Shown one piece after another: positions 1 through 7,881 of a stretch of DNA of 52,040 bases; position 1 is the first letter of the stretch, and each line of letters begins with the position of its first letter. Below the pieces are notes generated by a model, which made no database searches, had not been told where the DNA came from, and was given only the letters and a program-made list of their open reading frames with translations. This stretch comes from a virus, in the IMG/VR virus record IMGVR_UViG_3300024999_000147, positions 1-52,040 of that record, one strand, 5' to 3'. The position numbers were made by a program, and so were the translations under genes.

Positions 1-301
1 GTTGTTCTGCACTATAATATAAACTAGAATCAAAATATACATCAAGCAATCTACATAAAAAATATAATGCAGTTTTACAATCATCATATTTATTTACCAA
101 ATATGTAAATAAATCTATACAACATTGGCGACAGACAACCATTCTTTGATTATTTGCTTTTAATATTAATGAATTTGATTTGTAAAAATCTTTATCTTGA
201 TTTTTATCTATTCCACAACAAACACATTTAAAAATAACTTTTTCTTTTTTAGGTTGTGGCGTAGTTGCCACAGTTTTTTTAACTCTAGGAATAAACGCCA
301 C
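1..301 (-). CDS. Phage-type zinc-binding protein (3' end beyond window)
   Basis: Begins at GTG (299-301) and runs off the left edge after about 100 codons. After a Lys/Pro-rich N-terminus it shows two cysteine pairs about 40 residues apart (FKCVCCG and CRQCC), followed by a helical stretch containing a LCRLLD segment. This resembles zinc-finger proteins of large clostridial and bacillus phages that are sometimes annotated near terminase genes, but I cannot assign that role. The GTG lies only 1 nt after the GGAG of its ribosome binding site, so the true start may be slightly downstream (for example ATT of FIPRV). It sits 13 nt beyond the stop of the upstream HNH gene, in the same direction. 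Confidence 0.6.
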   Translation of the reverse strand, partial: MAFIPRVKKTVATTPQPKKEKVIFKCVCCGIDKNQDKDFYKSNSLILKANNQRMVVCRQCCIDLFTYLVNKYDDCKTALYFLCRLLDVYFDSSLYYSAEQ

Positions 302-314
302 ACTCCTTTATTAA

Positions 315-1661
315 TTAACTAATTGATTTTAAAATTTCTTTAAATTCTCCAAGATTATATCTTATTTTAAACTCCTCAAAATCTTCAATAGTAGATTCTT
401 TAGAATAAAGTTGATGGAAAAGCGTATGTATTAAATTATGTATGCATACTCCAAGAGGATATTTATTATGTAATTCAATAACTTTATTTCTAATATTAAT
501 AATTTCTTCACCAGAATATTTATCTTTTATATTATATCCAAGTTCATTTAATGCTTCTTTAATAATTTCATTATATGACTTCAAATGATGTATATCAAAA
601 GTTTTACTACCAGTAAAAATACATTTATTATTACAATTCTTTTTAGATTGGGTTCTCCATTTATTAATACTACTACGCAATCTTCTATTTAATTTACTTA
701 AAGATTTTTCTGCTCTACAATAATCACATGGTTCTTTTGTATTTTGCAAACCTGAATAAGAAGTTTCTTGTATATATTCTGAATGTAATTTACAACGATA
801 TTTTATATTTGTATCTTTATTTTTATATTGTTCTCCATCTAAAATAATTAATCCACGTTGTTCAAAATAATCAAAAACAATTTGTTCATCAGTTCTTAAT
901 TGTTCTTTCATAGCTTCTTTACTACAATAATAACATTTATAAGTATTAGTAAATAAATTTGCATATGCTTTGTATTGAATTCCTTTATCTAAATGTTCTG
1001 GACATAAATAAGGTAAAGGTATAGAATTTTTCTCATAATCTTCTGATTTAAATTTAGGTATTAATCCTTTATCAATAAATGCTTGATAAACAATATTACC
1101 ATCAAGTCTCGAAGATTCTGCACACAATTCACCCTTACCATATTCACAACAACCTTTATTCTTTAAAAACACTTCAGCAGGTGTAGATTGTATTCCACAA
1201 ATAAATCTTATTCGTGTATATTTATTATCATATTCTTCTTCCGTTGTTAATAATATTAAATCTTTCTTTTTTGCTTGATCTATAATAAGTTGAAAAGGTT
1301 TTTGTTGTCTTTTTCTAGATGCAACTTTATAACTATCTAATTTTTGAATATTATCAACACCATGTTCATCCAACATAATATCTTTTGTTTTAGCTGCACC
1401 ACATTTTTTATTAGTACAACAATTACCATATCCTCTTTCTTTATCTTCTATATATTGTCTATATGGTTTATTATGTACACCTTTACAACCTTCTTTTTTA
1501 TAATCACAATTAACTAAAACTTTTGCTGTAGAACCTGGAGGTAAAACTTCTACTTTTACTTCAAATAAATTTCCTTGTTTCGTCCAAGGATAACCTTTCT
1601 CATCATACCATTTCTTTGTAAAAGGATTCATTGTAACTATTGCTGTTTTACTAATTAACAT
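315..1661 (-). CDS. HNH-type homing endonuclease with zinc-binding repeats
   Basis: 448 aa. The first ~320 residues contain repeated modules with paired Cys/His (for example CDYKKEGC, CKLHSE, CDYCRAEK), each following a line like 'Y.N..T.I.Y.C'. The C-terminus has an HNH-like core: KCIFTGS, then FDIHHLKSYNEI and HNLIHTLFHQLYS. Such zinc-module plus HNH proteins are free-standing homing endonucleases in large phages. Good ribosome binding site (AAGAGG) before ATG 1661. It follows a hairpin terminator, so it is probably transcribed as its own unit or by readthrough. Function inferred from motif layout; no target can be read from the sequence. Confidence 0.7.
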   Translation of the reverse strand: MLISKTAIVTMNPFTKKWYDEKGYPWTKQGNLFEVKVEVLPPGSTAKVLVNCDYKKEGCKGVHNKPYRQYIEDKERGYGNCCTNKKCGAAKTKDIMLDEHGVDNIQKLDSYKVASRKRQQKPFQLIIDQAKKKDLILLTTEEEYDNKYTRIRFICGIQSTPAEVFLKNKGCCEYGKGELCAESSRLDGNIVYQAFIDKGLIPKFKSEDYEKNSIPLPYLCPEHLDKGIQYKAYANLFTNTYKCYYCSKEAMKEQLRTDEQIVFDYFEQRGLIILDGEQYKNKDTNIKYRCKLHSEYIQETSYSGLQNTKEPCDYCRAEKSLSKLNRRLRSSINKWRTQSKKNCNNKCIFTGSKTFDIHHLKSYNEIIKEALNELGYNIKDKYSGEEIINIRNKVIELHNKYPLGVCIHNLIHTLFHQLYSKESTIEDFEEFKIRYNLGEFKEILKSIS

Positions 1662-1720
1662 TTTTACAACCTCTTTTCTGTGTTATTTTTTCTCTGTGTG
1701 TTTATATTTTTCATATAGAA

Positions 1721-1781
1721 AAACAAAAAAAGAAACGAGTCCACACAGAGATAGGGAGCTACCCTATTCAAAACTCGTTTC
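1721..1781 (-). terminator. Two-stem intrinsic terminator
   Basis: Outer stem pairs GAAACGAGT (1732-1740) with ACTCGTTTC (1773-1781) and encloses a second stem (ATAGGG/CCCTAT). On the minus strand it ends in a T-rich tract (complement of 1720-1731), so it terminates the transcript of the Cys-rich gene upstream. Confidence 0.75.
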
Positions 1782-1939
1782 TTTCAAAACTTTATATATA
1801 AATTTATAATTATAATCTTAATCAAAAAACTTTTAATAAAATCTCACATTTATCACTATTTTAAAACATAATAAAACCCACCTAAAGTATAGATGGATTC
1901 TATATATCTTAAATTAAATTTAATTATCTCTAACTATAT

Positions 1940-2545
1940 CTATTCTTCCAACGCTTCATCCATCAATTCTCTCATAAACTCCTTATGGTTATTCCATCCA
2001 ATATTCTTACCTTTAATATATAAATCACCTAATAATTCAAAAGTACATTCTGGGCATCCATTTCTTTTCAATACTTCATCTGTGAAATAGGTAATCAACC
2101 TTAATTCCTCTAATTTTTCTGAACTTATTTGATTTTCGCATTCTATCTCATCACAATCAATACATTCATTACAACCTTGACACTCTTCATCTTGTATACA
2201 TATTTCATCCTCAACAATTTTATCTTCATCCTCACAATCACAAAAATCATTGCAACTATCATATTTCTTTTTATCTTTGTATTTACATTCATCACATTCA
2301 CAAATATCATCTTCATCAACGTATTCATAAGGATTTTCTTTTACTGTTTCTTTCACTGTCCCTTTTATTACTTCTTTTACTGTTTCTTGCTCTTTATTTT
2401 TTAATTTCTTATCCTCAGTATCTTTTTCTCTTTCCAAATAGAAATAATATACATCACAGTCCACACTCTCACCATTAATATAAAACTCTTCTAAAAATTT
2501 ACCAGTTTTAGAATCATAGATTGCTTTTGCTTCAAATAAATTCAT
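1940..2545 (-). CDS. Acidic cysteine-rich protein of unknown function
   Basis: 201 aa, start ATG 2545 behind AAAGGAG. The N-terminal ~45 residues look like a small beta domain (FEAKAIYDSKTGKFLEEFYI). A Lys/Glu/Thr linker with repeats (VKEVIKG, VKETVKE) follows, then an Asp/Glu-rich segment carrying over a dozen cysteines (CECDEC, CDCED, CQGCNECIDCDEIEC). The last ~60 residues contain a CPEC pair and a compact helical tail. The cysteine spacing suggests metal binding, but no known family is recognised. Followed by the two-stem terminator. Confidence 0.7.
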   Translation of the reverse strand: MNLFEAKAIYDSKTGKFLEEFYINGESVDCDVYYFYLEREKDTEDKKLKNKEQETVKEVIKGTVKETVKENPYEYVDEDDICECDECKYKDKKKYDSCNDFCDCEDEDKIVEDEICIQDEECQGCNECIDCDEIECENQISSEKLEELRLITYFTDEVLKRNGCPECTFELLGDLYIKGKNIGWNNHKEFMRELMDEALEE

Positions 2546-2614
2546 GGTTAAATAATCTCCTTTAAATTTATATTATAATTGTAATATTATATTTTTAACA
2601 TCATATAATCTAAT

Positions 2615-2971
2615 CTACAACATTTCTTTTTCCTTTAATATTGTCGCATTTTTAGAACTCTCAATACTAGCATTAGCATTTATATTAGTTATTTGTACAC
2701 TATGATCAACATTCATTTTATTTAATATTAATGTAATACTATCATCCATACTAAATCCTGAATTAATTAAACCTGTGTACATACCTGCATAATATGAAGA
2801 ATCTTTTAATCCTCTTTTAAATTCATATGAATCTAATTTAATATTAGTATCTTCTGCTAGATTATCTGTTGATATCTCTAATGGTTCAAAGAATAGAATC
2901 ACTTCTGATGTTGAAGAGAGTAGGGGAGTGGTATTTAATTCTTGTTCTTGTGTTTGTGTTTTATCGTTCAT
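2615..2971 (-). CDS. Small protein, unknown
   Basis: 118 aa, ATG 2971 preceded by TAGGAG at good spacing. Ser/Thr/Gln-rich N-terminus, then a predicted helical core (DSYEFKRGLKDSSYYAGMYTGLINSGFSMDDSITLILNK read in short pieces). The segment 'YAGMYTGLINSGFSMDDSITLI' resembles short helical modules seen in phage-encoded hypothetical proteins. It lies 22 nt after the ClpP-like gene in the same direction, so the two are probably co-transcribed. Confidence 0.6.
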   Translation of the reverse strand: MNDKTQTQEQELNTTPLLSSTSEVILFFEPLEISTDNLAEDTNIKLDSYEFKRGLKDSSYYAGMYTGLINSGFSMDDSITLILNKMNVDHSVQITNINANASIESSKNATILKEKEML

Positions 2972-2993
2972 AATATAATTTCTCCTATATATT

Positions 2994-3593
2994 TTATAGA
3001 ATTTTATCTACGCAACCTAAAATAATTGCTTCTTCAGGCCATAATGAAACGTCTAAATCATGTTCAGTAATATTATCAAGTTTATCTTGTGTAATATTAG
3101 TATATTTTAAAATTACATCTTGACATCTACGCCATAATTCTTCTAAATCTTTTAATTTTCTTTTAGATTGCTCTACTGACGTATCTCCTAATTCAAATGC
3201 TTGAACCTGATGGTATAGGAATCTTGTATGTCTTTGACAAATACGTTCAGAAGTAGATATAAATATTTTGAATGCTCCTGACATAATTTTACCATATGCT
3301 TTACCAATTATTTTATATCCCATATCTTTTAAAGTTTCTATAGTAGAAATAATACTTAATGTTGCGTAAACTGACCCACCATAACTTGAAACTTTTAATA
3401 CAATTGGTTCTGCATTTTCAGGATTTATATTACATTTTTTATCTCTTTCTATTATTTTTTCAAACATTCTATTGATTATAAATTCCGTATCTTCATCAAT
3501 AGTATTATCATTTAGATATATTGTCCGTTCATTAATATAAGCATTAAGTTTAATTTCTTCTACTATTTTATTTATTGGAGTTAATATTTCCAT
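2994..3593 (-). CDS. ClpP-like serine protease
   Basis: 199 aa, the usual size of a ClpP subunit. The fold markers are in order: VSSYGGSVYATLSI (oxyanion-side glycine motif), GKIMSGAF holding the likely nucleophile Ser, LYHQV with the catalytic His, and HDLDVSLWPEEAIILGCVDKIL with the catalytic Asp. The Ser region is longer than in housekeeping ClpP (three residues more between GKA and SGAF), as in divergent phage forms. Phage ClpP-like proteins act in capsid maturation or in degrading host factors. No ATPase partner or capsid gene is visible here, so the role is open. Confidence 0.85.
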   Translation of the reverse strand: MEILTPINKIVEEIKLNAYINERTIYLNDNTIDEDTEFIINRMFEKIIERDKKCNINPENAEPIVLKVSSYGGSVYATLSIISTIETLKDMGYKIIGKAYGKIMSGAFKIFISTSERICQRHTRFLYHQVQAFELGDTSVEQSKRKLKDLEELWRRCQDVILKYTNITQDKLDNITEHDLDVSLWPEEAIILGCVDKIL

Positions 3594-3629
3594 GTATTTG
3601 TTACCTTTCGGCAGTTTATTTTAATTTAA

Positions 3630-4538
3630 TTAACTAGCAAAATTCCATATAAAACCATGAGTATGAGGTCTTTTGCCTTTACATACTCTCGAAATCATTT
3701 TATAACCAATTCCAGTTTCTTTTTCTGCTTCTCTTGCTGATTCATATGTAGCAATAAAATTACCTTCTAAATCATATTGAGAGACAGGTTTACCATTTCT
3801 ACCGTATGCTTTTTCATATTCTGGAAAAACAATATCTTTAGTTAAATCTTTCCATGATTTATGAAGATGTATATCACATATTATAGTTTGTTTAACATTA
3901 AATTTACGTGCAATGTCTATTATATATTCATTATTAAGTAACATTATAATAATATCTTTAACTTTATTTTTAGTTAATTTAGTGTTATGATTTTCTTCAC
4001 CAGAATTTTTTCTTTGAATAAAATTTAAATCTTTAACAATATTAGTATAGTTTTCTTTATAATATATCTGGTAAATAGAACGATAATAAACTCCGGTTAA
4101 TTTAGAAATTTTAGGTATTGATATATTTGTATTGCACAAATAATATATAATAGCATCAAATTGATCTTTTGATATTTCAAATTTTCCATCTTCAATATCT
4201 TTATATGTAGTTGGTGAATGAGTACCATAAAATGAATTTTTACTTACATTATATCCATAATTAAAATCATATGATTTATACAAATCCATATAATGTTGTT
4301 CTAATAGCCTTAATTCTTTTATATTTCCATTAAAAATTTTAATAATTTCAAATTTAAAATCCTTTTCTTTGTATTTATTCCATGCTCTCTGCAACATAAA
4401 ACTATGATGTCTATTACCTCTCAAAGTGCTCTTATGATTTTCCCATCTTCTATAAATATCAATACTACTGCCAATATAAACCTTACCATTAACTAAATTT
4501 TCAATTTTATAAATACCGCAAATTTTTTCTTTTGCCAT
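3630..4538 (-). CDS. GIY-YIG homing endonuclease with NUMOD DNA-binding tail
   Basis: 302 aa. The N-terminal nuclease domain has the GIYKI and VYIGSS pair, an Arg/His segment (YRRWENHKSTLRGN) and a Glu in LLEQHYMDLYKSYDFNYGYN. The middle has two helix-turn-helix-like segments, and the C-terminus (PVSQYDLEGNFIATYESAREAE ... ISRVCKG) matches the NUMOD1-type DNA-binding module of group I intron and free-standing homing enzymes. Start ATG 4538 behind AAGGGGTGG. It lies between the ClpP-like and DUF5659-like genes, apparently as a mobile insertion. Confidence 0.9.
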   Translation of the reverse strand: MAKEKICGIYKIENLVNGKVYIGSSIDIYRRWENHKSTLRGNRHHSFMLQRAWNKYKEKDFKFEIIKIFNGNIKELRLLEQHYMDLYKSYDFNYGYNVSKNSFYGTHSPTTYKDIEDGKFEISKDQFDAIIYYLCNTNISIPKISKLTGVYYRSIYQIYYKENYTNIVKDLNFIQRKNSGEENHNTKLTKNKVKDIIIMLLNNEYIIDIARKFNVKQTIICDIHLHKSWKDLTKDIVFPEYEKAYGRNGKPVSQYDLEGNFIATYESAREAEKETGIGYKMISRVCKGKRPHTHGFIWNFAS

Positions 4539-4572
4539 ACAAAAACCACCCCTTCTTTTATGAATTTTTTAC

Positions 4573-4604
4573 AAATAAAAAACTGCTACTTAGTAATAGC
4601 AGTT
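4573..4604 (-). terminator. Intrinsic terminator overlapping a stop codon
   Basis: Stem AACTGCTA (4581-4588) with TAGCAGTT (4597-4604), followed on the minus strand by TTTTTTATTTG. The stop codon of the small gene above lies inside the stem. Confidence 0.8.
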
Positions 4605-4750
4605 AAATCGTTTCTGAATTTATCTGTATCTTCAAATACAAAAACAGTTTCATTCAGATTATTTTTATTAGGTTTAATATCTATAATAGGATTACCTTTA
4701 TGTAACAATATTCTTGCAATAGGAGGTTTAATTATAACTTTATAATTCAT
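4586..4750 (-). CDS. Small conserved phage protein (DUF5659-like)
   Basis: 54 aa: MNYKVIIKPPIARILLHKGN, IIDIKPNKNN and ETVFVFEDTDKF in order. The 'PPIARxLL..GNPIIDIKPNKxNxxxTVFVFE' pattern is a recurring short protein in Firmicute phages. I choose ATG 4750 because GAGGT lies 6 nt upstream; an ATG at 4756 abuts the GAGGT. Function unknown; the family is often encoded among replication or head genes. Confidence 0.75.
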   Translation of the reverse strand: MNYKVIIKPPIARILLHKGNPIIDIKPNKNNLNETVFVFEDTDKFRNDLTAITK

Positions 4751-4773
4751 ATTCATACCTCACAATTATTTTA

Positions 4774-5385
4774 TTAATTCAAAATAATATCATAAGTTTT
4801 TCTTTTGCCTTGTCTTTCAGTAAATTCAATTAAAGTAGCACCTGCCTTGGAACCAACCAATAATTGATCTGCGTAATCATCACTTCCTACAACCGAAGGT
4901 ATATTAATGACTTCACAATTATTTGTTAACCCTTCATTAACTACTTTTATATTACCTGAATGACGATGAGCAAAAAATCCATAATCAAAAAATATTCTAT
5001 ATTTATTACTAACATCTTTAAGAAAAGTATCTACATTACGTATATCATGTCCATGAGATGCAATCACATTATAATCAAATATTTTAAAAATTATATATTT
5101 TTCTTTACATTCAACAATATTAATACGAGGATTATTTTCAAGAATATCATGTATGTAAACAAATATAATCTTTTCCATATCTTCAGAAGCAAACTCATTT
5201 GCCTTAGTACCAAAAGGTCTAATTTGGGAGTGATTAGAGTATGGTGCTTGATAATATGTAATTTCAACATATTTACTTAATTCATTTAGCCATGAAACAA
5301 TAAATCTCATAAACTGAATTGTTTGTTGTACAATTCCAATTTTTAATTGTTGCATTTGAGAAATTCTAAGACATGCCCCCTTCAA
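4774..5385 (-). CDS. Metallophosphoesterase, C-terminal part (frameshifted)
   Basis: 203 aa from a TTG. This is the second half of a calcineurin-like phosphoesterase: ACLRISQMQQLK directly continues the metal motif GDVIEG of the adjacent ORF, then YSNHSQIRP supplies the Asn-His motif, VIASHGHDIR the second His motif and FAHRHSG the last metal ligands. Joining the two ORFs by skipping one G in a run of five (near 5375) gives one protein of about 410 aa. On its own this half lacks the first metal ligands. Likely a DNA repair or phosphodiesterase-type enzyme of phage origin. See the entry for 5366-6004. Confidence 0.75.
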   Translation of the reverse strand: MKGACLRISQMQQLKIGIVQQTIQFMRFIVSWLNELSKYVEITYYQAPYSNHSQIRPFGTKANEFASEDMEKIIFVYIHDILENNPRINIVECKEKYIIFKIFDYNVIASHGHDIRNVDTFLKDVSNKYRIFFDYGFFAHRHSGNIKVVNEGLTNNCEVINIPSVVGSDDYADQLLVGSKAGATLIEFTERQGKRKTYDIILN

Positions 5386-6004
5386 TTACATCTCCGAGTG
5401 CTAACACAGTTAATTTATTAATATTATTTTCTTCAATGATTTCTATTGTTTCTGATAATAATTTATTAAATCTATCATATGCAATATCAAGATCATATTC
5501 ATTAGTTATACTTTTAAATTCTTTGCCAACGTGAGAATCGGCAAATGAGAGGATATATTCTTTCTTAATATCCTGATTTAATAAAGGTTTAAATTCAGGA
5601 ATAGAAATATTACACATTTCTTTTAATGTATTAATAAATTCTTCATATAATAATTCAGTTCTAGAAGATTCTCTGATAATTCTATTCATATCAAGTCTTA
5701 ATGACTGTATTTTAACTTTTTCTTTCTGTAACTCAATCTTTTTGATTTCATATTCTTGAAGAATTTTATCATCACTAACATTTTCACTAACCATCTTATT
5801 CTTTAAATACTTATAAATCTCATACGCACCATAACCTTTAGGTTGTAATGCTTTTCTAAGGGAATCGTAATGACAATTAAAATTGCAATATTCCGCTATG
5901 TCGCTCCAATCTAAATCATCTGGTTTTTCTTCTATTTTTATTTCTGCTAAACGTAGAAGATATGGTATTGTATCTTCTGATTCCTTGCGTTTATATCGTT
6001 CCAT
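5366..6004 (-). CDS. Metallophosphoesterase, N-terminal part (frameshifted)
   Basis: 212 aa starting at ATG 6004 (GAGG 6 nt upstream; an in-frame TTG at 6016 overlaps the SD). Residues ~1-90 form a DNA-binding-like helical region (HYDSLRKALQPKGYGAYEIY), followed by a coiled coil. The phosphoesterase core then begins with FADSHVGKEF and ALGDVIEG. The frame ends at GGMS immediately after the GDxIEG motif, inside a G5 run, while the next frame continues the family pattern. One extra G (real or a sequencing error) explains the break. The two ORFs should be read as one gene. Confidence 0.75.
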   Translation of the reverse strand: MERYKRKESEDTIPYLLRLAEIKIEEKPDDLDWSDIAEYCNFNCHYDSLRKALQPKGYGAYEIYKYLKNKMVSENVSDDKILQEYEIKKIELQKEKVKIQSLRLDMNRIIRESSRTELLYEEFINTLKEMCNISIPEFKPLLNQDIKKEYILSFADSHVGKEFKSITNEYDLDIAYDRFNKLLSETIEIIEENNINKLTVLALGDVIEGGMS

Positions 6005-6076
6005 ACAATTCCTCAATTCTAATAGGTAGGGGAGAGGTATAAAAATATACCTTTATCGACCATTATTATTTTAAAT

Positions 6077-6107
6077 CTAAAAAGATGATAGATAAACATT
6101 CTATCAC
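6077..6107 (-). terminator. Intrinsic terminator after the PIN-PhoH gene
   Basis: On the minus strand, TGATAGA pairs with TCTATCA, followed by TCTTTTTAG. It lies between the PhoH gene and the phosphoesterase gene. Confidence 0.65.
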
Positions 6108-6155
6108 CAAACTCCACACAGAAAACAGTCTGAAGGAGTAAAAATTATCAAAAAA

Positions 6156-7406
6156 TTAAACATTAACAAAAACTTTACTTGCTTCCGATCTTATATCTTC
6201 TTCTAAAACTATAATTCCTACTAATGGATTTCCTTTTAATTTATCAATTAATTGCAATAAACCATTATTATTTTTATATTTTGGTTCTGATTGTTTATAA
6301 TCACCACAAAATACAACACAAGAATCAGATTCAATTCTACTACCTATTAATTTAAGAATATTTAAATTCATATCTTCAGATTCTTCTACAAAAACATATG
6401 TAGACCCGTAACTCATACCTTTAATATAAAATGGAATATCTTTTTTAATATATTCATCAATATTCTTATCCTTAGTAATAGAACTATCAATATATTGTTC
6501 AATACATTTGAAAAAGTCACCTATTTTTTCTTGTTTGTCTCCTTTTAAAAATCCAATCTCTTCACCTGATCCTAAAGGATTTCTAAGTAAATGAATACTT
6601 CCGTAATTGCCTTTTTCAAAAACATGATATAATCCCATTTTTGTAGTTAGGTGTGTCTTGCCACTTCCATAATTTCCTGCAATAATTTTAATTGGAATAT
6701 CATTATTATTTAATAAATCTAACGCACATCTTTGTTGAGCATTTTTACCTTTAATATATTTTGAATCAGGAAGTTTTAATCTCTTAAGTTCTCCATTAAC
6801 ATATCTAAATTCTTGTGATTTACGTTTATCTTTTTCATGGATAATTACATATTGATTTTCAACAAGATTATATTTACTTAAATTATCAAAAAATATATTG
6901 ATTTCATCAGAAGTTAAAGTTAATTCAATATATCCTTTATAGGAAGGTTTATAGTTATCATCACCATCAAATTTATCACACCTAATCCCTAACAATTTAC
7001 ACTTCTGCCTAAACAACATATCATTACTCAAAGCAATAATTTCAATACCATCTTCTTTACCGAATTCTTCATTGCCAAAATATAAATTATTTAATACTGC
7101 AATAATTTTATTATCCATTGATTCTCTATCAAAACTTAAAGGTAAAGTATATTCAAAATTATTTTCTCTCACTACATATTCAATTTTATCTTGATTTGCT
7201 TCTATATCTCTACTTGCTTGTCTTGCTTTATATTTTTTACTTTCATCAAATGAAATTTTATGATTATCTAATTCATTTAAGACAAATCCACATATAATAA
7301 ATTTTACATCAGGATTATCTTTGTATTTATTAAAAAGTTGGGAGGAGTAGGACATAAGCACATTCGTATCACAAAAAACTTTAAGTGTTTTTCGTTCATC
7401 TTTCAT
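6156..7406 (-). CDS. PIN-PhoH fusion ATPase
   Basis: About 416 aa. Residues 10-150 are a PIN ribonuclease domain: FCDTNVLM acidic motif, VLNELDNHK, and ALSNDMLFRQKC carrying a later Asp. A PhoH-type P-loop ATPase follows: GNYGSGKT Walker A (~res 245-252), TYVFVEESEDMN Walker B, and CGDYKQSEP sensor. This architecture is that of bacterial and phage PhoH2/YlaK-type proteins, thought to couple RNA unwinding to cleavage. ATG 7406 fits the AAAGGA ribosome binding site (9 nt); an ATG at 7415 directly touches it. The terminator after it suggests it ends its transcript. Confidence 0.85.
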   Translation of the reverse strand: MKDERKTLKVFCDTNVLMSYSSQLFNKYKDNPDVKFIICGFVLNELDNHKISFDESKKYKARQASRDIEANQDKIEYVVRENNFEYTLPLSFDRESMDNKIIAVLNNLYFGNEEFGKEDGIEIIALSNDMLFRQKCKLLGIRCDKFDGDDNYKPSYKGYIELTLTSDEINIFFDNLSKYNLVENQYVIIHEKDKRKSQEFRYVNGELKRLKLPDSKYIKGKNAQQRCALDLLNNNDIPIKIIAGNYGSGKTHLTTKMGLYHVFEKGNYGSIHLLRNPLGSGEEIGFLKGDKQEKIGDFFKCIEQYIDSSITKDKNIDEYIKKDIPFYIKGMSYGSTYVFVEESEDMNLNILKLIGSRIESDSCVVFCGDYKQSEPKYKNNNGLLQLIDKLKGNPLVGIIVLEEDIRSEASKVFVNV

Positions 7407-7463
7407 AGAATTCATTCCTTTACAGAAAATTTTTGTTGCACCTTATTGAGTTTTTATTTTGTT

Positions 7464-7637
7464 TTATTTATTACTCATAGTACGTAATCTATCAACCATA
7501 TAATCAGGGACATAATACCTTTTCCTATGTTTCTTGCGTTTTGATGTGATACTTAAATCAGGATACTTACCCATTTCCATTTTGAGAATATTGTGTTTTA
7601 TTAATAAATCTTTTTCTTCCTTTGTGACTTGTTTCAA
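7464..7637 (-). CDS. Small basic phage protein
   Basis: 57 aa from TTG 7637 (no ATG in frame; an AAAGGAG lies 14 nt upstream, longer than usual). Sequence pieces: KQVTKEEKDLLIKHNILKM, MGKYPDLSIT, then a very basic stretch SKRKKHRKRYYVPDYMVDRL. The 'Y.VPEYM' ending recurs in small Firmicute phage proteins. The basic patch suggests nucleic-acid contact; function unknown. Confidence 0.6.
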   Translation of the reverse strand: MKQVTKEEKDLLIKHNILKMEMGKYPDLSITSKRKKHRKRYYVPDYMVDRLRTMSNK

Positions 7638-7837
7638 TGTTTAATTTAATTCTCCTTTTATATTTTATTTATATTTAGTTTTTTTGTTTAAATTTTTAGG
7701 AACTACATATCTCTTTTATTTGTATATTAGACCTTGCTTCCCTAGTTATTTAATTCAATTTTTTAAGAATTTAATGCTTAAGAGTATTGATATTACTAGG
7801 TTTGTAGTATATTTAATTTAAAAATTAACAAAAATAA
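7638..7837. other. Short AT-rich intergenic region
   Basis: No convincing coding frame on either strand. It separates the RNA-polymerase-like gene and its terminator from the small basic gene. Confidence 0.5.
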
Positions 7838-7875
7838 AAATAAAGAAAAACCCTTATAGATTAAGGGTTTATTAA
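7838..7875 (-). terminator. Intrinsic terminator after the RNA polymerase-like gene
   Basis: Stem AAACCCTTA / TAAGGGTTT with a 5-nt loop. On the minus strand it is followed by TTCTTTATTTTTATTTTTG. Six nt after the stop of the 859-aa gene. Confidence 0.85.
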
Positions 7876-7881
7876 TATTTT

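Noticed and set aside
1893-2404. Plus-strand open frames opposite the Cys-rich gene
   Set aside because: They are complements of the minus-strand gene, have no ribosome binding site and encode implausible low-complexity hydrophobic sequence.
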